This document shows positions 41,609-49,980 of a stretch of 64,000 nt of DNA, piece by piece (position 1 is the first letter of the stretch; every line of letters starts with the position of its first letter). Made by a program: the position numbers and the translations under genes. Origin of the DNA: Leifsonia shinshuensis. Lineage in GTDB: Bacteria > Actinomycetota > Actinomycetes > Actinomycetales > Microbacteriaceae. The notes beneath the pieces were generated by a model. It was not told the origin of the DNA and did no database searches. It worked only from the letters and a program-made list of their open reading frames with translations. Location: assembly GCF_013410375.1 (NCBI RefSeq), contig NZ_JACCFL010000001.1, positions 1,550,001 to 1,614,000 on the forward strand, given 5' to 3'.

Positions 41609-42034
41609 CTACCCGGTGACGACGACCGTGCCTTGACCGCTTGCGACGAGCACACGCCCTGCGTCCGTTTCGCAGAACACTTCGCAGCGGACGACCGCCT
41701 GCCGTCTGGTCGTGTCGACGACGGTTGCGACCGCGGTCAGGTCGCCGGTCGCCGGTCGGAGGTAGGAGACGGTGATGCCGGAGGTGAGGATGTTCGCGCC
41801 GAGCCGGGTGCCGGCGGCGAAACTGACTGCGTTGTCGATCGCGTAGGCGATCACCCCACCATGGAGGAACCCGTGCTGCTGTTGCAGGTCCTCACGGAAC
41901 GGGATCCGCAGCTCTGCGACGCCGGGCGCGAACCGGACCAGTTCGGCGCCGACCAGCGCGGTGAACTGTTGGCCGGCGAACGCGGCCCGGGCGGTCCTGA
42001 TCGCTTCACGCCACTGGTCCTTCTCATCAGACAT
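41609..42034 (-). CDS. PaaI-family hotdog thioesterase
   Basis: A protein of about 141 residues with the hotdog thioesterase signature QHGFLHGGVIAYAIDNAVSFAAG and SGITVSYLRPATGDLTAVATV. It hydrolyses acyl-CoA or aryl-CoA thioesters; its substrate is unknown. It is not close to the PaaI at 9465 and belongs to the general 4-hydroxybenzoyl-CoA thioesterase-like group. The start is uncertain (42034, or 42052 six codons earlier); neither has a strong Shine-Dalgarno. It is wedged between two of the small paralogous membrane proteins. Confidence 0.85.
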   Translation of the reverse strand: MSDEKDQWREAIRTARAAFAGQQFTALVGAELVRFAPGVAELRIPFREDLQQQHGFLHGGVIAYAIDNAVSFAAGTRLGANILTSGITVSYLRPATGDLTAVATVVDTTRRQAVVRCEVFCETDAGRVLVASGQGTVVVTG

Positions 42035-42111
42035 GGGGTCATTCCATCCCATCGGGGGTTCGGGTGGAAGCCTCTGCTGTCCCGGACATGCGCACTAGGA
42101 AGCTTCATCGC

Positions 42112-42411
42112 TCATCGCCCGCCCAGCAGCAACCCGCAGAGCAGCGCAGGCATCACGCTGATGATGAGCGCCGTAATGGCCATCCACCTTGGGGGCTCGC
42201 CTGTCGCAAGAGCGGCGACACTGATCACAGCGGACGCGATGCCGACGATCATCGCGACTAACCAGCCAAACACGACGACGGAGAGTCCCGCCCAACCACC
42301 GTCCACCGACGACCACACGAAGGTCGCGATCAAAACGACCCACGTGATGCTCGCGCCCCACATCGCCACGACGGAGGGACTAGGAAGCCCCGAGCCTGCT
42401 GTCTTAGCCAT
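42112..42411 (-). CDS. small membrane protein, paralogue family C
   Basis: A 99-residue protein with three membrane segments and the signature TGEPPRWMAITALIISV, closely matching the one at 40738. Its first segment (ITWVVLIATFVWSSVDGG) also corresponds to ITVAAAIATIVWSSTG of that paralogue. GGGAGG lies 9-14 nt upstream of the ATG. It is 27 bp downstream of the lipoprotein gene in the same unit. No family name is recognised. Confidence 0.72.
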   Translation of the reverse strand: MAKTAGSGLPSPSVVAMWGASITWVVLIATFVWSSVDGGWAGLSVVVFGWLVAMIVGIASAVISVAALATGEPPRWMAITALIISVMPALLCGLLLGGR

Positions 42412-42438
42412 GGCCTTGCCCTCCCCGGAGGCTTCTGA

Positions 42439-43422
42439 TCAGTACTGGCATGGGTCGTCGTCGGTGTAGTTCAGGCCCGTGACGTACAGCTGGTCGTCTG
42501 TGGTGACGTGTGAGATGTCGAGGTAGGCGAAGTCACCGGGCGGCCACATCTTCCCGTCACTGCCGACGTAGATCGTTGACGGCGTGCCGAGGCATCCGAA
42601 GACGTCCATCGCGTCGTCCACGTTCGGGGTCGTCCCGTCGGGCGGGTAGTGGGCGATGAATCGGACCTGGAACTCGCTCGAGCCGGCAGCGGCGAGCCCG
42701 GCCGGGAACTCATGCTGGAGGAAATCGGCGGCGTGACCTTTCGCGATCCCCGCGGCCCGGGTCTGGGCGTTCGCGCCGTTTCCGATGCCGGACTCTGCGT
42801 CGCTGAACGACTTAGCGGTGCGGGCGACGCCATCGACCTCGCTGGTGACGTCCGAGGCCACGCAGTCGTCCCCCGGCAGCGTTGTGGCGGAAGACACGAG
42901 CCACCTCTGTGAGGAGGGGGAGTAGTGGATGTCGAACAGCTTCTCCGTGACGGTTCCCGTGTCGGTCGCGTCGACGCAACCGGTGAGCGTGACCTTGCCC
43001 CAGGCCACGGGGGAGGCTCCCGCCGTGTCCAGGGTGTCGACGGTCCAGTCGACGAACGTGAACACGGAGTGTCCGGTTCCGGTGCGCTTCGCGTGACTGT
43101 TCTGCCGATGCAGATCGCGTGCCGCAGTGTCGGTTGCGACGAGCCCGATCAGGGCGTCGCTCGCCTTACCCGCCGACGCGTCGTCGGCGACCGCGTCAAA
43201 GCGGATCACGGTCAACCGCGCGCCAGTGTACGCATCATCCTCACTCGCCGGCGCCGCGACAGCAGTGGGCGACGGCACGGGCACAGGGGTGATGCTCGGA
43301 CCGGGGTGCGGCGACCGGGTGGGTTCAGACAGCGACGTGGGCACGATCCCCGCGCATCCAGTCAGCAGCAGCGCCGCCGACGCGGCGAGGACCGCCATCG
43401 AGACTGTTCGACTGTTGGACAT
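42439..43422 (-). CDS. putative lipoprotein, unknown function
   Basis: A 327-residue exported protein with a signal peptide ending in a lipobox (VSMAVLAASAALLLTGCAG), then a Pro/Ser/Thr linker and a C-terminal region of about 250 residues. Cysteine-containing spots include VTLTGCVDATDTG and GDDCVASDV, and it ends YTDDDPCQY. I see no catalytic motif. GGGAGGAG lies 5 nt before the ATG. It is the first gene of a four-gene unit that starts behind copy 2 of the 55-bp element. Confidence 0.75.
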   Translation of the reverse strand: MSNSRTVSMAVLAASAALLLTGCAGIVPTSLSEPTRSPHPGPSITPVPVPSPTAVAAPASEDDAYTGARLTVIRFDAVADDASAGKASDALIGLVATDTAARDLHRQNSHAKRTGTGHSVFTFVDWTVDTLDTAGASPVAWGKVTLTGCVDATDTGTVTEKLFDIHYSPSSQRWLVSSATTLPGDDCVASDVTSEVDGVARTAKSFSDAESGIGNGANAQTRAAGIAKGHAADFLQHEFPAGLAAAGSSEFQVRFIAHYPPDGTTPNVDDAMDVFGCLGTPSTIYVGSDGKMWPPGDFAYLDISHVTTDDQLYVTGLNYTDDDPCQY

Positions 43423-43476
43423 CTTGGCTCCTCCCAGATGGGTCGGTTCGCAATTCCCGGCCATGATCGATGGGTT

Positions 43477-43531
43477 CGTGTGCGACATGCTCCCGCGCAT
43501 GTTTCCCGGGATACCAGAGAAGAATCTCCCG
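43477..43531 (-). repeat. 55-bp promoter-proximal repeat, copy 2
   Basis: On the minus strand it reads CGGGAGATTCTTCTCTGGTA followed by TATCCCGGGAA and GCGGGAGCAT. Similarity to copy 1 continues to 43465 (CCCATCGATC). It ends 54 bp upstream of the lipoprotein gene, in the same orientation relative to it as copies 1 and 3 are to their genes. Confidence 0.9.
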
Positions 43532-43648
43532 AAAGGAGGGGTGCATCGTTGGGCTTGACGCCTCCACCTCAGTGAAAAGACCGTCCGGAATCACACCGGC
43601 GCCGCGCTTCCTCAGGGCAGCAGGTTCGACCTCATCGCGAGAGGGGAG

Positions 43649-44740
43649 CTATCCTGTCGCGGTCGAGTCGTTCTGGTCGGAACTCGCGGGCCTGGAGAAG
43701 TACCGGTTGGACGAGGGCACGAACAGGGGCACCGTGCCGACGGCGAGCAGGATCGCGACGAAGTAGTCGACGAACGATGGCGCCCCAAAGGATGTCGTCA
43801 GCACGTTGACGCCGATGATCACGCCGACCGCGAGCACTGCGAGCACGATGCGCGCGACCCTGGAGCGCCAGAGCAGCCGCAGCACGAAGAACGGGGCGAC
43901 CAGGACGACGATGCCCTCGAGCACGATCCAACCCTCTTCGAAGTCGACCGCGAGGAAGATCGGGGCCGACGAGCCCTGTGTGTCAGACGCGAGGGTGCTC
44001 ACGAGGGAAGCGAGTTCGATACCGATGGCCGCCCACCAGATCCAGAACCCCGTCAGAACTGCTCCTCGCCGAATCCTCGATTGCGACGCGTCGTCGGGTT
44101 TGAGGAGCTGGGGGCGCCCGCAGCCGGCGAGGGCCAGGCAGATGACGACGAAGTCCGCGGCGACGGCGACCCGGATTCCCACCGTCATGATCATGACCGA
44201 CTGGTCGATCGTTATCCGTCCGCCCGTCCACGTCATCACGGCACTCGGTATCGGTCCGCTATCGCCGTCGGGGACGAACAGACCGGCGACCAGGATGATG
44301 CCCCACAGGCAACAGGCACCGACGCTGTAACCGAACCTCGTCGTCCGCGCGATTCGAACGTCGTCGTCGCCGAGCGTGAAGAGCGCAGGGGTGTAGAGGG
44401 CGATGAGGATGGGGAACCCGATCGGGAAGAATCCCAAGACACCCATCAAACCGATTCCGGCCCCGACGAATCCGCGACCGAGGAGCACCCAGAAGGCGAG
44501 GATGACCGGCGCCCACCATTGCATCACCCACACGAAACGACCGGACTTCGTCAGCGACCAGATCGTCCGGTGGTCCGTCGCCCCCGAGGCGGACGGCTCC
44601 GCGCCCGGAGAGGGTGGCGCAAGAGCGGCAACCGTCTGAGGCGGCTCCGGCCCCTCGGGAAGATCGGGCCGACGCGCGTCGCCGCTCGTCGGATCCGGCG
44701 CGTCCGGGCTCGGTTCCGATGGCAGTTGTGATGGATCCAT
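43649..44740 (-). CDS. multi-pass membrane protein, unknown family
   Basis: A 363-residue protein. A Pro/Ser/Glu-rich cytoplasmic N-terminus (about 1-60) is followed by about eight hydrophobic segments, for example WAPVILAFWVLLGRGF, IGLMGVLGFFPIGFPILIA and LEGIVVLVAPFFVLRLLW, and a hydrophilic tail. I recognise no family or catalytic motif. It lies 12 bp downstream of the EthA-like monooxygenase gene on the same strand and is probably co-transcribed with it behind copy 3 of the 55-bp element. Confidence 0.72.
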   Translation of the reverse strand: MDPSQLPSEPSPDAPDPTSGDARRPDLPEGPEPPQTVAALAPPSPGAEPSASGATDHRTIWSLTKSGRFVWVMQWWAPVILAFWVLLGRGFVGAGIGLMGVLGFFPIGFPILIALYTPALFTLGDDDVRIARTTRFGYSVGACCLWGIILVAGLFVPDGDSGPIPSAVMTWTGGRITIDQSVMIMTVGIRVAVAADFVVICLALAGCGRPQLLKPDDASQSRIRRGAVLTGFWIWWAAIGIELASLVSTLASDTQGSSAPIFLAVDFEEGWIVLEGIVVLVAPFFVLRLLWRSRVARIVLAVLAVGVIIGVNVLTTSFGAPSFVDYFVAILLAVGTVPLFVPSSNRYFSRPASSDQNDSTATG

Positions 44741-44752
44741 GACCGCGTCTCC

Positions 44753-46249
44753 TCAGCTGAGTGCAGGGGTTGTGGGTGTGCGTTCGAAGCGCAGGGAGCC
44801 GTCCTGCACGGGTGCCTTTCGGAACCGTTTCACGTCGTCGTAGTAGTTCACCGAGGTGATCCAGGGGTCCCTGTCGCCTTGTCGGGGAAGCGAGTCGAGC
44901 GAGCGTTGCACGTAGCCCGCGCCGAAGTCGAGCAGGGGCCGCCTCGTCACGCCGCCGGCGGGCAATTCCGGCCGGCAGACGGCCCACCCGTTCTCGTCCA
45001 TGTGGTCCAGCAGCCGGGTGAAGTACTCGCAGAGCAGCCCGATCTTCAGCGTCCACGTTGCGTTCGTGTAGCCGATCGCGAACGCGAAGTTCGGCACGTC
45101 ATCGAGCATCATGCCCCGGTACACGACGTGGTCCCGCGGGACCACGGGCTCACCGTCCACGGTCAGGCGGATCCCGCCGAACAGCTGAATGTTGAGTCCG
45201 GTCGCGGTGATGACGATGTCGGCGGGGATCTCGCGACCGGACTCGACGAGCACTCCCGTCTTCGTGAACGTGCGGATCCGGTCGGTCGCGATGGATGCAG
45301 TGCCGTCGCGCAGCGCGTGGAACAGATCGCCGTCGGGTGCGAGGCACAGTCGCTGGTCCCACGGGTTGTAGGGCGGGTTGAAGTGGACGTCGACCGGGTA
45401 GCCGGCCGGCAGCGATCTCCGGTTCACCCAGCGGATGAACCGCCGCATCGCACCGGGATACCGCCGCGACATCGTCCAGATGATCCGCTGGCGGCGGATG
45501 CTGCGACGGCGTGCCAGTTCGTGCCCGCGCCGATCTCCGTGTCGTGCCCGCATCCGCACCGCGTAGTCGTCGACCGACGGCAGGCGCAGGACGTATGTCG
45601 GAGTGCGCTGCAGCAAGGTCACGTGCCGCGTCGCACCGGCGATCGCCGGCACGATGGTCATGGCGGTGGCACCGCTGCCGATCACGACCACGTTCTTGTC
45701 CGTGTAGTCGAGGTCCTCCGGCCAGTCCTGCGGGTGGACGATCCGTCCACGGAATTCGTCCGCACCGGGGAAGGGCGGTGAATAGCCCTCGTCGTAGCGG
45801 TAATACCCGCCCGCGCAGAACACCCACGAGGCGTGCACGCTGGTCGTCTGTCTGCCGGGGCCGTGTTCGACGATCGCGGTCCAGCGCCCCTCCGCGGTGG
45901 ACCACGCGAGGTCTGTGACGCAGTGCGAATAGTGGATGTGCTGCTCGATCCCCTCCTCGGCGGCCGTCTCCCTGAGGTAGTCCAGGATCAGACGCGCGGG
46001 GGCGATCGAAGCGCTGTGGCGCCACGGACGGAACTCGTAGCTGAAGGTGCTGAGATCGGAGTCGGAACGCACCCCCGGGTACCGGAACAGGTCCCACGTG
46101 CCGCCGAGTGTCGCGCGCGCCTCGAAGATCGCGTAGGTCTTGCCCGGCGTCCGCTCCTGCAGGTAGTGGGCCGCGCCGATCCCGGACAGACCGGCGCCGA
46201 TGATCAGCACATCGACGTGGTCGGGCGGCTCACGTGTCGAACCCGTCAT
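44753..46249 (-). CDS. FAD-dependent Baeyer-Villiger-type monooxygenase, EthA-like
   Basis: A 498-residue flavoprotein. The FAD motif is VDVLIIGAGLSGIGAAHYL, GGTWDLFRYPGVRSDSD is the conserved WxxxxYPG region, and the NADP motif is NVVVIGSGATAMTIVPA. FRGRIVHPQDWP fits the Baeyer-Villiger fingerprint FxGxxxHxxxW. YTNATWTLK and the overall length resemble EthA, which oxidises ketones and activates ethionamide. The natural substrate here is unknown. It is the first gene after copy 3 of the 55-bp element, which ends 31 bp upstream. The ATG at 46249 is unambiguous relative to the FAD motif. Confidence 0.92.
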   Translation of the reverse strand: MTGSTREPPDHVDVLIIGAGLSGIGAAHYLQERTPGKTYAIFEARATLGGTWDLFRYPGVRSDSDLSTFSYEFRPWRHSASIAPARLILDYLRETAAEEGIEQHIHYSHCVTDLAWSTAEGRWTAIVEHGPGRQTTSVHASWVFCAGGYYRYDEGYSPPFPGADEFRGRIVHPQDWPEDLDYTDKNVVVIGSGATAMTIVPAIAGATRHVTLLQRTPTYVLRLPSVDDYAVRMRARHGDRRGHELARRRSIRRQRIIWTMSRRYPGAMRRFIRWVNRRSLPAGYPVDVHFNPPYNPWDQRLCLAPDGDLFHALRDGTASIATDRIRTFTKTGVLVESGREIPADIVITATGLNIQLFGGIRLTVDGEPVVPRDHVVYRGMMLDDVPNFAFAIGYTNATWTLKIGLLCEYFTRLLDHMDENGWAVCRPELPAGGVTRRPLLDFGAGYVQRSLDSLPRQGDRDPWITSVNYYDDVKRFRKAPVQDGSLRFERTPTTPALS

Positions 46250-46280
46250 CGCCTCAGTCCCCTCGACGGAGCGAACAGCT

Positions 46281-46335
46281 CATGTGCAGCATCCTCCCGC
46301 GTGCGATTCCCGGGATACCAGGGAAGAATGTCCCG
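46281..46335 (-). repeat. 55-bp promoter-proximal repeat, copy 3
   Basis: On the minus strand it reads CGGGACATTCTTCCCTGGTA, then TATCCCGGGAA, GCGGGAGGAT and TGCACATG. It ends 31 bp upstream of the EthA-like gene. Matches copy 1 at 49 of 55 positions. Confidence 0.9.
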
Positions 46336-46382
46336 GAGAACCGGGACTTCGGCACGGGTCCGTGCTTTGCGGAGCGAGGGAG

Positions 46383-46994
46383 CTACTCTGCGGGGTGCTC
46401 TCGGAGCACCTCGGCCGCGTCGTGCCGGGTTCTGGCGTGCAGCTTGGCAAGGATCGTGGAGACGTAGTTCGCGGCGGTCTTCTCGCTGATGCCGAGCCGG
46501 CCGGCGATCGCTGCGTTGCCGAGTCCGCGTTCGACAAGCCGCGCGACCTCCTGCTCCCGGCGGGTGAGACCGAGATCGGCGCGCGACTCGCTGGTCTCTC
46601 CTGGCAGCGGGACGCGCGAGCCGAGCAGCCGGGCGCCGCTCTGAGCGGCAGCGAGCGCCGCGAGGATCTCATCACCGGGGGCGTCTTTGAGCACGAACCC
46701 CGACGCGCCGGCGGCGAGGGCTTCGCGAACAGCTCCGTCGTCGTCGAAGGCTGTGACCACCACGACGCGCGTGTCGGGGAGCTCGGCGACGATGCGGGCG
46801 GTCGCGCGCGCGCCGTGCAGCCCGGGCAGCCCGAGGTCCATGACGACGAGGTCGGGTCGATGGCTGAGCGCGGCCTCGACCGCCTCTGTGCCGCTGGCCG
46901 CTTCGCCGACGATCTCGTACTCGGCCGAGCGCAACAGCGCGGCGAGTCCGCGGCGGAACACCGGATGGTCGTCGACGAGCAGCACACTGGTCAC
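46383..46994 (-). CDS. NarL/LuxR-family response regulator
   Basis: A 203-residue regulator. The receiver domain has SVLLVDDHPVFRRGL, the phospho-acceptor in LVVMDLGLPGLHG, and FVLKDAPGDE. The C-terminal LuxR helix-turn-helix is LTRREQEVARLVERGLGNAA followed by ISEKTAANYVSTILAKL. It is the output partner of the kinase upstream: its ATG overlaps the kinase stop (ATGA at 46991-46994). Targets are unknown; the adjacent accessory block is a candidate only by proximity. Confidence 0.93.
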   Translation of the reverse strand: MTSVLLVDDHPVFRRGLAALLRSAEYEIVGEAASGTEAVEAALSHRPDLVVMDLGLPGLHGARATARIVAELPDTRVVVVTAFDDDGAVREALAAGASGFVLKDAPGDEILAALAAAQSGARLLGSRVPLPGETSESRADLGLTRREQEVARLVERGLGNAAIAGRLGISEKTAANYVSTILAKLHARTRHDAAEVLREHPAE

Positions 46995-48667
46995 GGCGCC
47001 CCCAGCGGGAGCGATGCTTCGACCAGGGTGCCCCCGCGGGAGCCGACGGCGATGCGCGCGCTCCCGCCGAGCTCCTCGGCTCGGTCCTTGATGGATCGCA
47101 GCCCCATCCCCGGCGAGGGCAGAGCAGGCATGCCGACCCCATCGTCCTCTACTCGGATTCGCATTGCTCCGTCCTTCCCGCCGATGTGTACTGCGATCCG
47201 GCTCGCGTCAGCATGGCGACGCGCGTTGGTCACCGCCTCCTGAACGATCCGCAGAGCGGCGAGCTCGACAGCGGCGGGAAGGGAGTCGGGAAGGGATGCG
47301 GCGTGGATCTCGACGCGGGAGTCGGCGCCGACCCGGTCGCGAATGGCGGCGAGCAGACCCCGGTCGTCGAGAACCGCGGGCCGCAATCCGTAGGCCAGCT
47401 CCCTGGCACGGGCAGCGGCGTCTTTCGCGTCAGCGAGGAGCGCGGAAGCCGCCTGCCGGTCCGCGCCCTGCGGGAGGCTTCGAACGAGCCCGTCGGCCGC
47501 GAGGGCGACGCCGGCGAGAGCGGGAGAAAGGTCGTCATGCAATTCCCGCCGCAGTTCCCGCCGTTCCTCCTCCCGTGCTCGGATGAGACGGTCACGGGTG
47601 TGCTGCAGCTCTGTGACGGTGGCCGCGTCGTGGAGCGCCGGCGCGGCACGGCGTGCGAGCTCGGTGACGACGGCGCGGTCGCGGCGCGTGAGGGCAGTCT
47701 CACCCGGGCGTGGTGCGATCCGAAGCTCCCCGAGGACCGAGCCGTTGAACGCGATGGGAACCTGCTCCTCGTCTCCTCGCAGGCGGCCCGTTTCGGCAGA
47801 CACGACTCCGCCGACATCGAATGCGACTCCGGCGGCTCGTAACGACTCGGCGATCGATGCGACGAGGACTGCGGGGGCCGCCTCCGCACGCCCCGTGGCC
47901 TCGAGCCGGCGCTGGAAGCGCTCGCCGGACGCGCGCGGCGAGCGGCGCCCCCTGTACACGATGCCGGTTGCAAGCCACGCCGAGCTCGCCACGACCGGCA
48001 GGGCGAGCACCGCGACCGCCGCCGTGCTCCAGCCCGAGCCGTAGGGATCGATGACCGCAGCGACTCCGCCCAGCGCAGCAGCCGCGAGCCCCAGCGCGAT
48101 CAGCCACCACAGTATGGAGTCGACCGGCAGGAGGCGCGGCGCGACCAGTCCGACGATGAGACATGCCGCGAAGGCGAAGACGAACACTGCGGCCGCCGCG
48201 GCCCCCGCCGGCCCCAGGCTTCCGATGCCGGGCGGGTGCATCCTCGCAGACATCACGAGGAGCGTCCCCATGCCGCCGAACGTCACAAGTGCGCCGAGCG
48301 CAGCCCATCGCACCCGCTCACGATCCTCCGTATCGAGCGACCGCGCGTACCGCGTCAGCGCCCCCACGACGAGAATCGCCGAGAGCACCAGGATCACCGG
48401 ATTCCACCACGGTGAGATCAGCAGACCCGGTGCGACGGGAAGTGCGGCGCACAACCCGATCATGAGGATCGCCGCCGCGGCAGCCCAGACATACCGGACT
48501 CTCCCGTCCGGGTAGCTTGCCAACAGCACCGCGATACCCGCCCCGATCAGTGTCGCGTCCCAGGGCGAAGCCGACGGCGCGGCGACCTGCAGAAGAGTCC
48601 CCGCGAGGTAGGCGGCGACGCCGACGGCGGGGAGCCACCGGAGACGGGGCATTCGCTCACCGGGCAT
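46991..48667 (-). CDS. NarL-type sensor histidine kinase
   Basis: A protein of about 558 residues. The N-terminal half (about 1-245) holds 7-8 membrane segments without a recognised sensor domain. A GAF-like linker (about 260-350) follows. The HisKA_3 phospho-acceptor region is RRELRRELHDDLSPALAGVA and the HATPase contains VEDDGVGMPALPSPGMGLRS. This architecture pairs with LuxR-type regulators. An in-frame ATG at 48652 is an alternative start. It forms an operon with the regulator. Confidence 0.9.
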   Translation of the reverse strand: MPGERMPRLRWLPAVGVAAYLAGTLLQVAAPSASPWDATLIGAGIAVLLASYPDGRVRYVWAAAAAILMIGLCAALPVAPGLLISPWWNPVILVLSAILVVGALTRYARSLDTEDRERVRWAALGALVTFGGMGTLLVMSARMHPPGIGSLGPAGAAAAAVFVFAFAACLIVGLVAPRLLPVDSILWWLIALGLAAAALGGVAAVIDPYGSGWSTAAVAVLALPVVASSAWLATGIVYRGRRSPRASGERFQRRLEATGRAEAAPAVLVASIAESLRAAGVAFDVGGVVSAETGRLRGDEEQVPIAFNGSVLGELRIAPRPGETALTRRDRAVVTELARRAAPALHDAATVTELQHTRDRLIRAREEERRELRRELHDDLSPALAGVALAADGLVRSLPQGADRQAASALLADAKDAAARARELAYGLRPAVLDDRGLLAAIRDRVGADSRVEIHAASLPDSLPAAVELAALRIVQEAVTNARRHADASRIAVHIGGKDGAMRIRVEDDGVGMPALPSPGMGLRSIKDRAEELGGSARIAVGSRGGTLVEASLPLGAP

Positions 48668-48733
48668 GCGCCGATTCTGCCGCGCACCGGGACCCGGCGA
48701 AAAGTAGGAACACCAGAATCGCCGACTGGCTCG

Positions 48734-49072
48734 TCATCCAGGAGGCGTCCCCGCAGCCTCCCGCTCCTCGGAAGCGACCGCGGCGACCGCGCTGACAAGG
48801 CGTCGCTGCTCTCTGACGATCCTCGACTCGGCTCCGTAGTTCGCTTTGAAGTCGTCGGCGAACTCGACCGGGTCGCCGAGCAATCGGTGGATCGGCGTCC
48901 GGTCGGCCGCGGCCTGCGCGAACAGGTCGGCGAGGTCGTCGACCATCCGGAGGCGGCGTGCGTCGTCGCTCGGACCGGTCTTCGTCACGTAGCGCAGCAC
49001 CGCGCGCATGGTCGTGTCGTAGGGCTCGGGGAGCCGGCCGTGCTTCGCGGCGTGCGGGTTCGTGGAGGGCAT
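48734..49072 (-). CDS. DUF1048 domain-containing protein
   Basis: A 112-residue helical protein. MRAVLRYVTKTGPSDDARRL, then MVDDLADLFAQAAADRTPIH, LLGDPVEFADDFKANYG and REQRRL fit the DUF1048 family. These small proteins are usually encoded beside PadR-type regulators. Here it is 11 bp downstream of a MerR gene, and a PadR gene is 2.4 kb away. Function is unknown. Confidence 0.75.
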   Translation of the reverse strand: MPSTNPHAAKHGRLPEPYDTTMRAVLRYVTKTGPSDDARRLRMVDDLADLFAQAAADRTPIHRLLGDPVEFADDFKANYGAESRIVREQRRLVSAVAAVASEEREAAGTPPG

Positions 49073-49083
49073 CGTCGTCTCCG

Positions 49084-49890
49084 TCAGGATTCGTCTACGG
49101 GGTCTACGGGGTCTACGGGGTCTACGGGGTCGTGGATGCGCTGGACGCGGGTCCAGCCCCGCCAGCCGCGCTCGTTGAGGATCGCGAGAAGCCTCACGGC
49201 GACCGGTGAGGAGGCGAGCGTCGTCGCGTCGACGAGGTCGATCAGGGTGTCGTCCACCTCGTCCGGATTCTCCGACGCGCCCGATGCGATCGATCGGTTC
49301 ATCAGCGTCTCGAGGGCATCGGCGAGCTCGACGATGCGCGGCTCATCCGCCGTCCAGTCGGCGGCTTGCGAGAGGAGGAGGTACAGCCGGACCATGTCCG
49401 GATCGTCCAGCTCGGCCTGCTTCCGGGCGATCACCGCGTCGATCTCGTCGGGGACCTGCGCGGCGACCATGATCCAGGCGTCGCGCTCCAGCTGCAGGAT
49501 GCGCTCGTCCACGCCCATCCCTCGCAGCCGGTCGAGGTAGTCGACGACGCTGGGCGGGAGGGCCAGGCTGTCGCCGGATGCGAGCGCTGCGATGCGCGTG
49601 CGGTTCCGCTGCAGCCTCCTGACCTCGGCGCGCAACTGCGCGTCGATGCGCCGGACCTCGGCGGCGAACTCGTCCGGGTCCGCGTCGAGGAGCTGCTGAA
49701 CGCGTGCGAGCGGGACACCGGCCTCCGCGAGCGTGTGGATCCGGATGAGGGCCACCACCGCGGCGGCGTCGTACGTCCGATACCCCGAGCGGTCGCGCGG
49801 GGGCTCCGGCAGCAGGCCGATGCGGTGATAGTGACGCACCGCCTTCACCGTCACCCCGGCGTAGGACGCCAGCTGGCCGATGGTGATCAC
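49084..49890 (-). CDS. MerR-family transcriptional regulator
   Basis: A 268-residue regulator. The N-terminal MerR helix-turn-helix is ITIGQLASYAGVTVKAVRHY followed by YRTYDAAAVVALIRIHTLAEA, then a coiled-coil and a large C-terminal domain of unknown ligand. It ends DPVDPVDPVDPVDES, encoded by about four copies of a 9-bp repeat. The GTG at 49890 directly precedes the domain. A perfect inverted repeat 91-113 bp upstream looks like its own operator, with a -35 inside it. It is the first gene of a MerR-DUF1048 pair. Confidence 0.88.
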   Translation of the reverse strand: MITIGQLASYAGVTVKAVRHYHRIGLLPEPPRDRSGYRTYDAAAVVALIRIHTLAEAGVPLARVQQLLDADPDEFAAEVRRIDAQLRAEVRRLQRNRTRIAALASGDSLALPPSVVDYLDRLRGMGVDERILQLERDAWIMVAAQVPDEIDAVIARKQAELDDPDMVRLYLLLSQAADWTADEPRIVELADALETLMNRSIASGASENPDEVDDTLIDLVDATTLASSPVAVRLLAILNERGWRGWTRVQRIHDPVDPVDPVDPVDES

Positions 49891-49980
49891 GGCCGCGCAC
49901 CCGGGCTGCCCGCTGCGCACCGTCCCGCTGCACACCGTCCCATTTACGTCCACCGCCTTCCTCATCCACCAGTGTGCGGC

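Noticed and set aside
41609..42034. A second PaaI of the phenylacetate pathway
   Set aside because: The hotdog signature is general and the gene lies 32 kb from the paa cluster among unrelated accessory genes without a PaaR-type site.
43465..43580. Short open frames across the 55-bp elements sharing FPGYQ(G/R)R
   Set aside because: All three copies allow a similar short peptide on the strand opposite the genes, but there is no Shine-Dalgarno, lengths differ, and changes are not biased to third positions. The similarity is explained by the DNA element.
40449..46335. Genomic island integrated at tRNA-Arg
   Set aside because: No integrase, and no duplicated tRNA 3' end (TTCGAGTCCCTCCAGGGGC) is seen downstream, so tRNA-targeted integration is unsupported.
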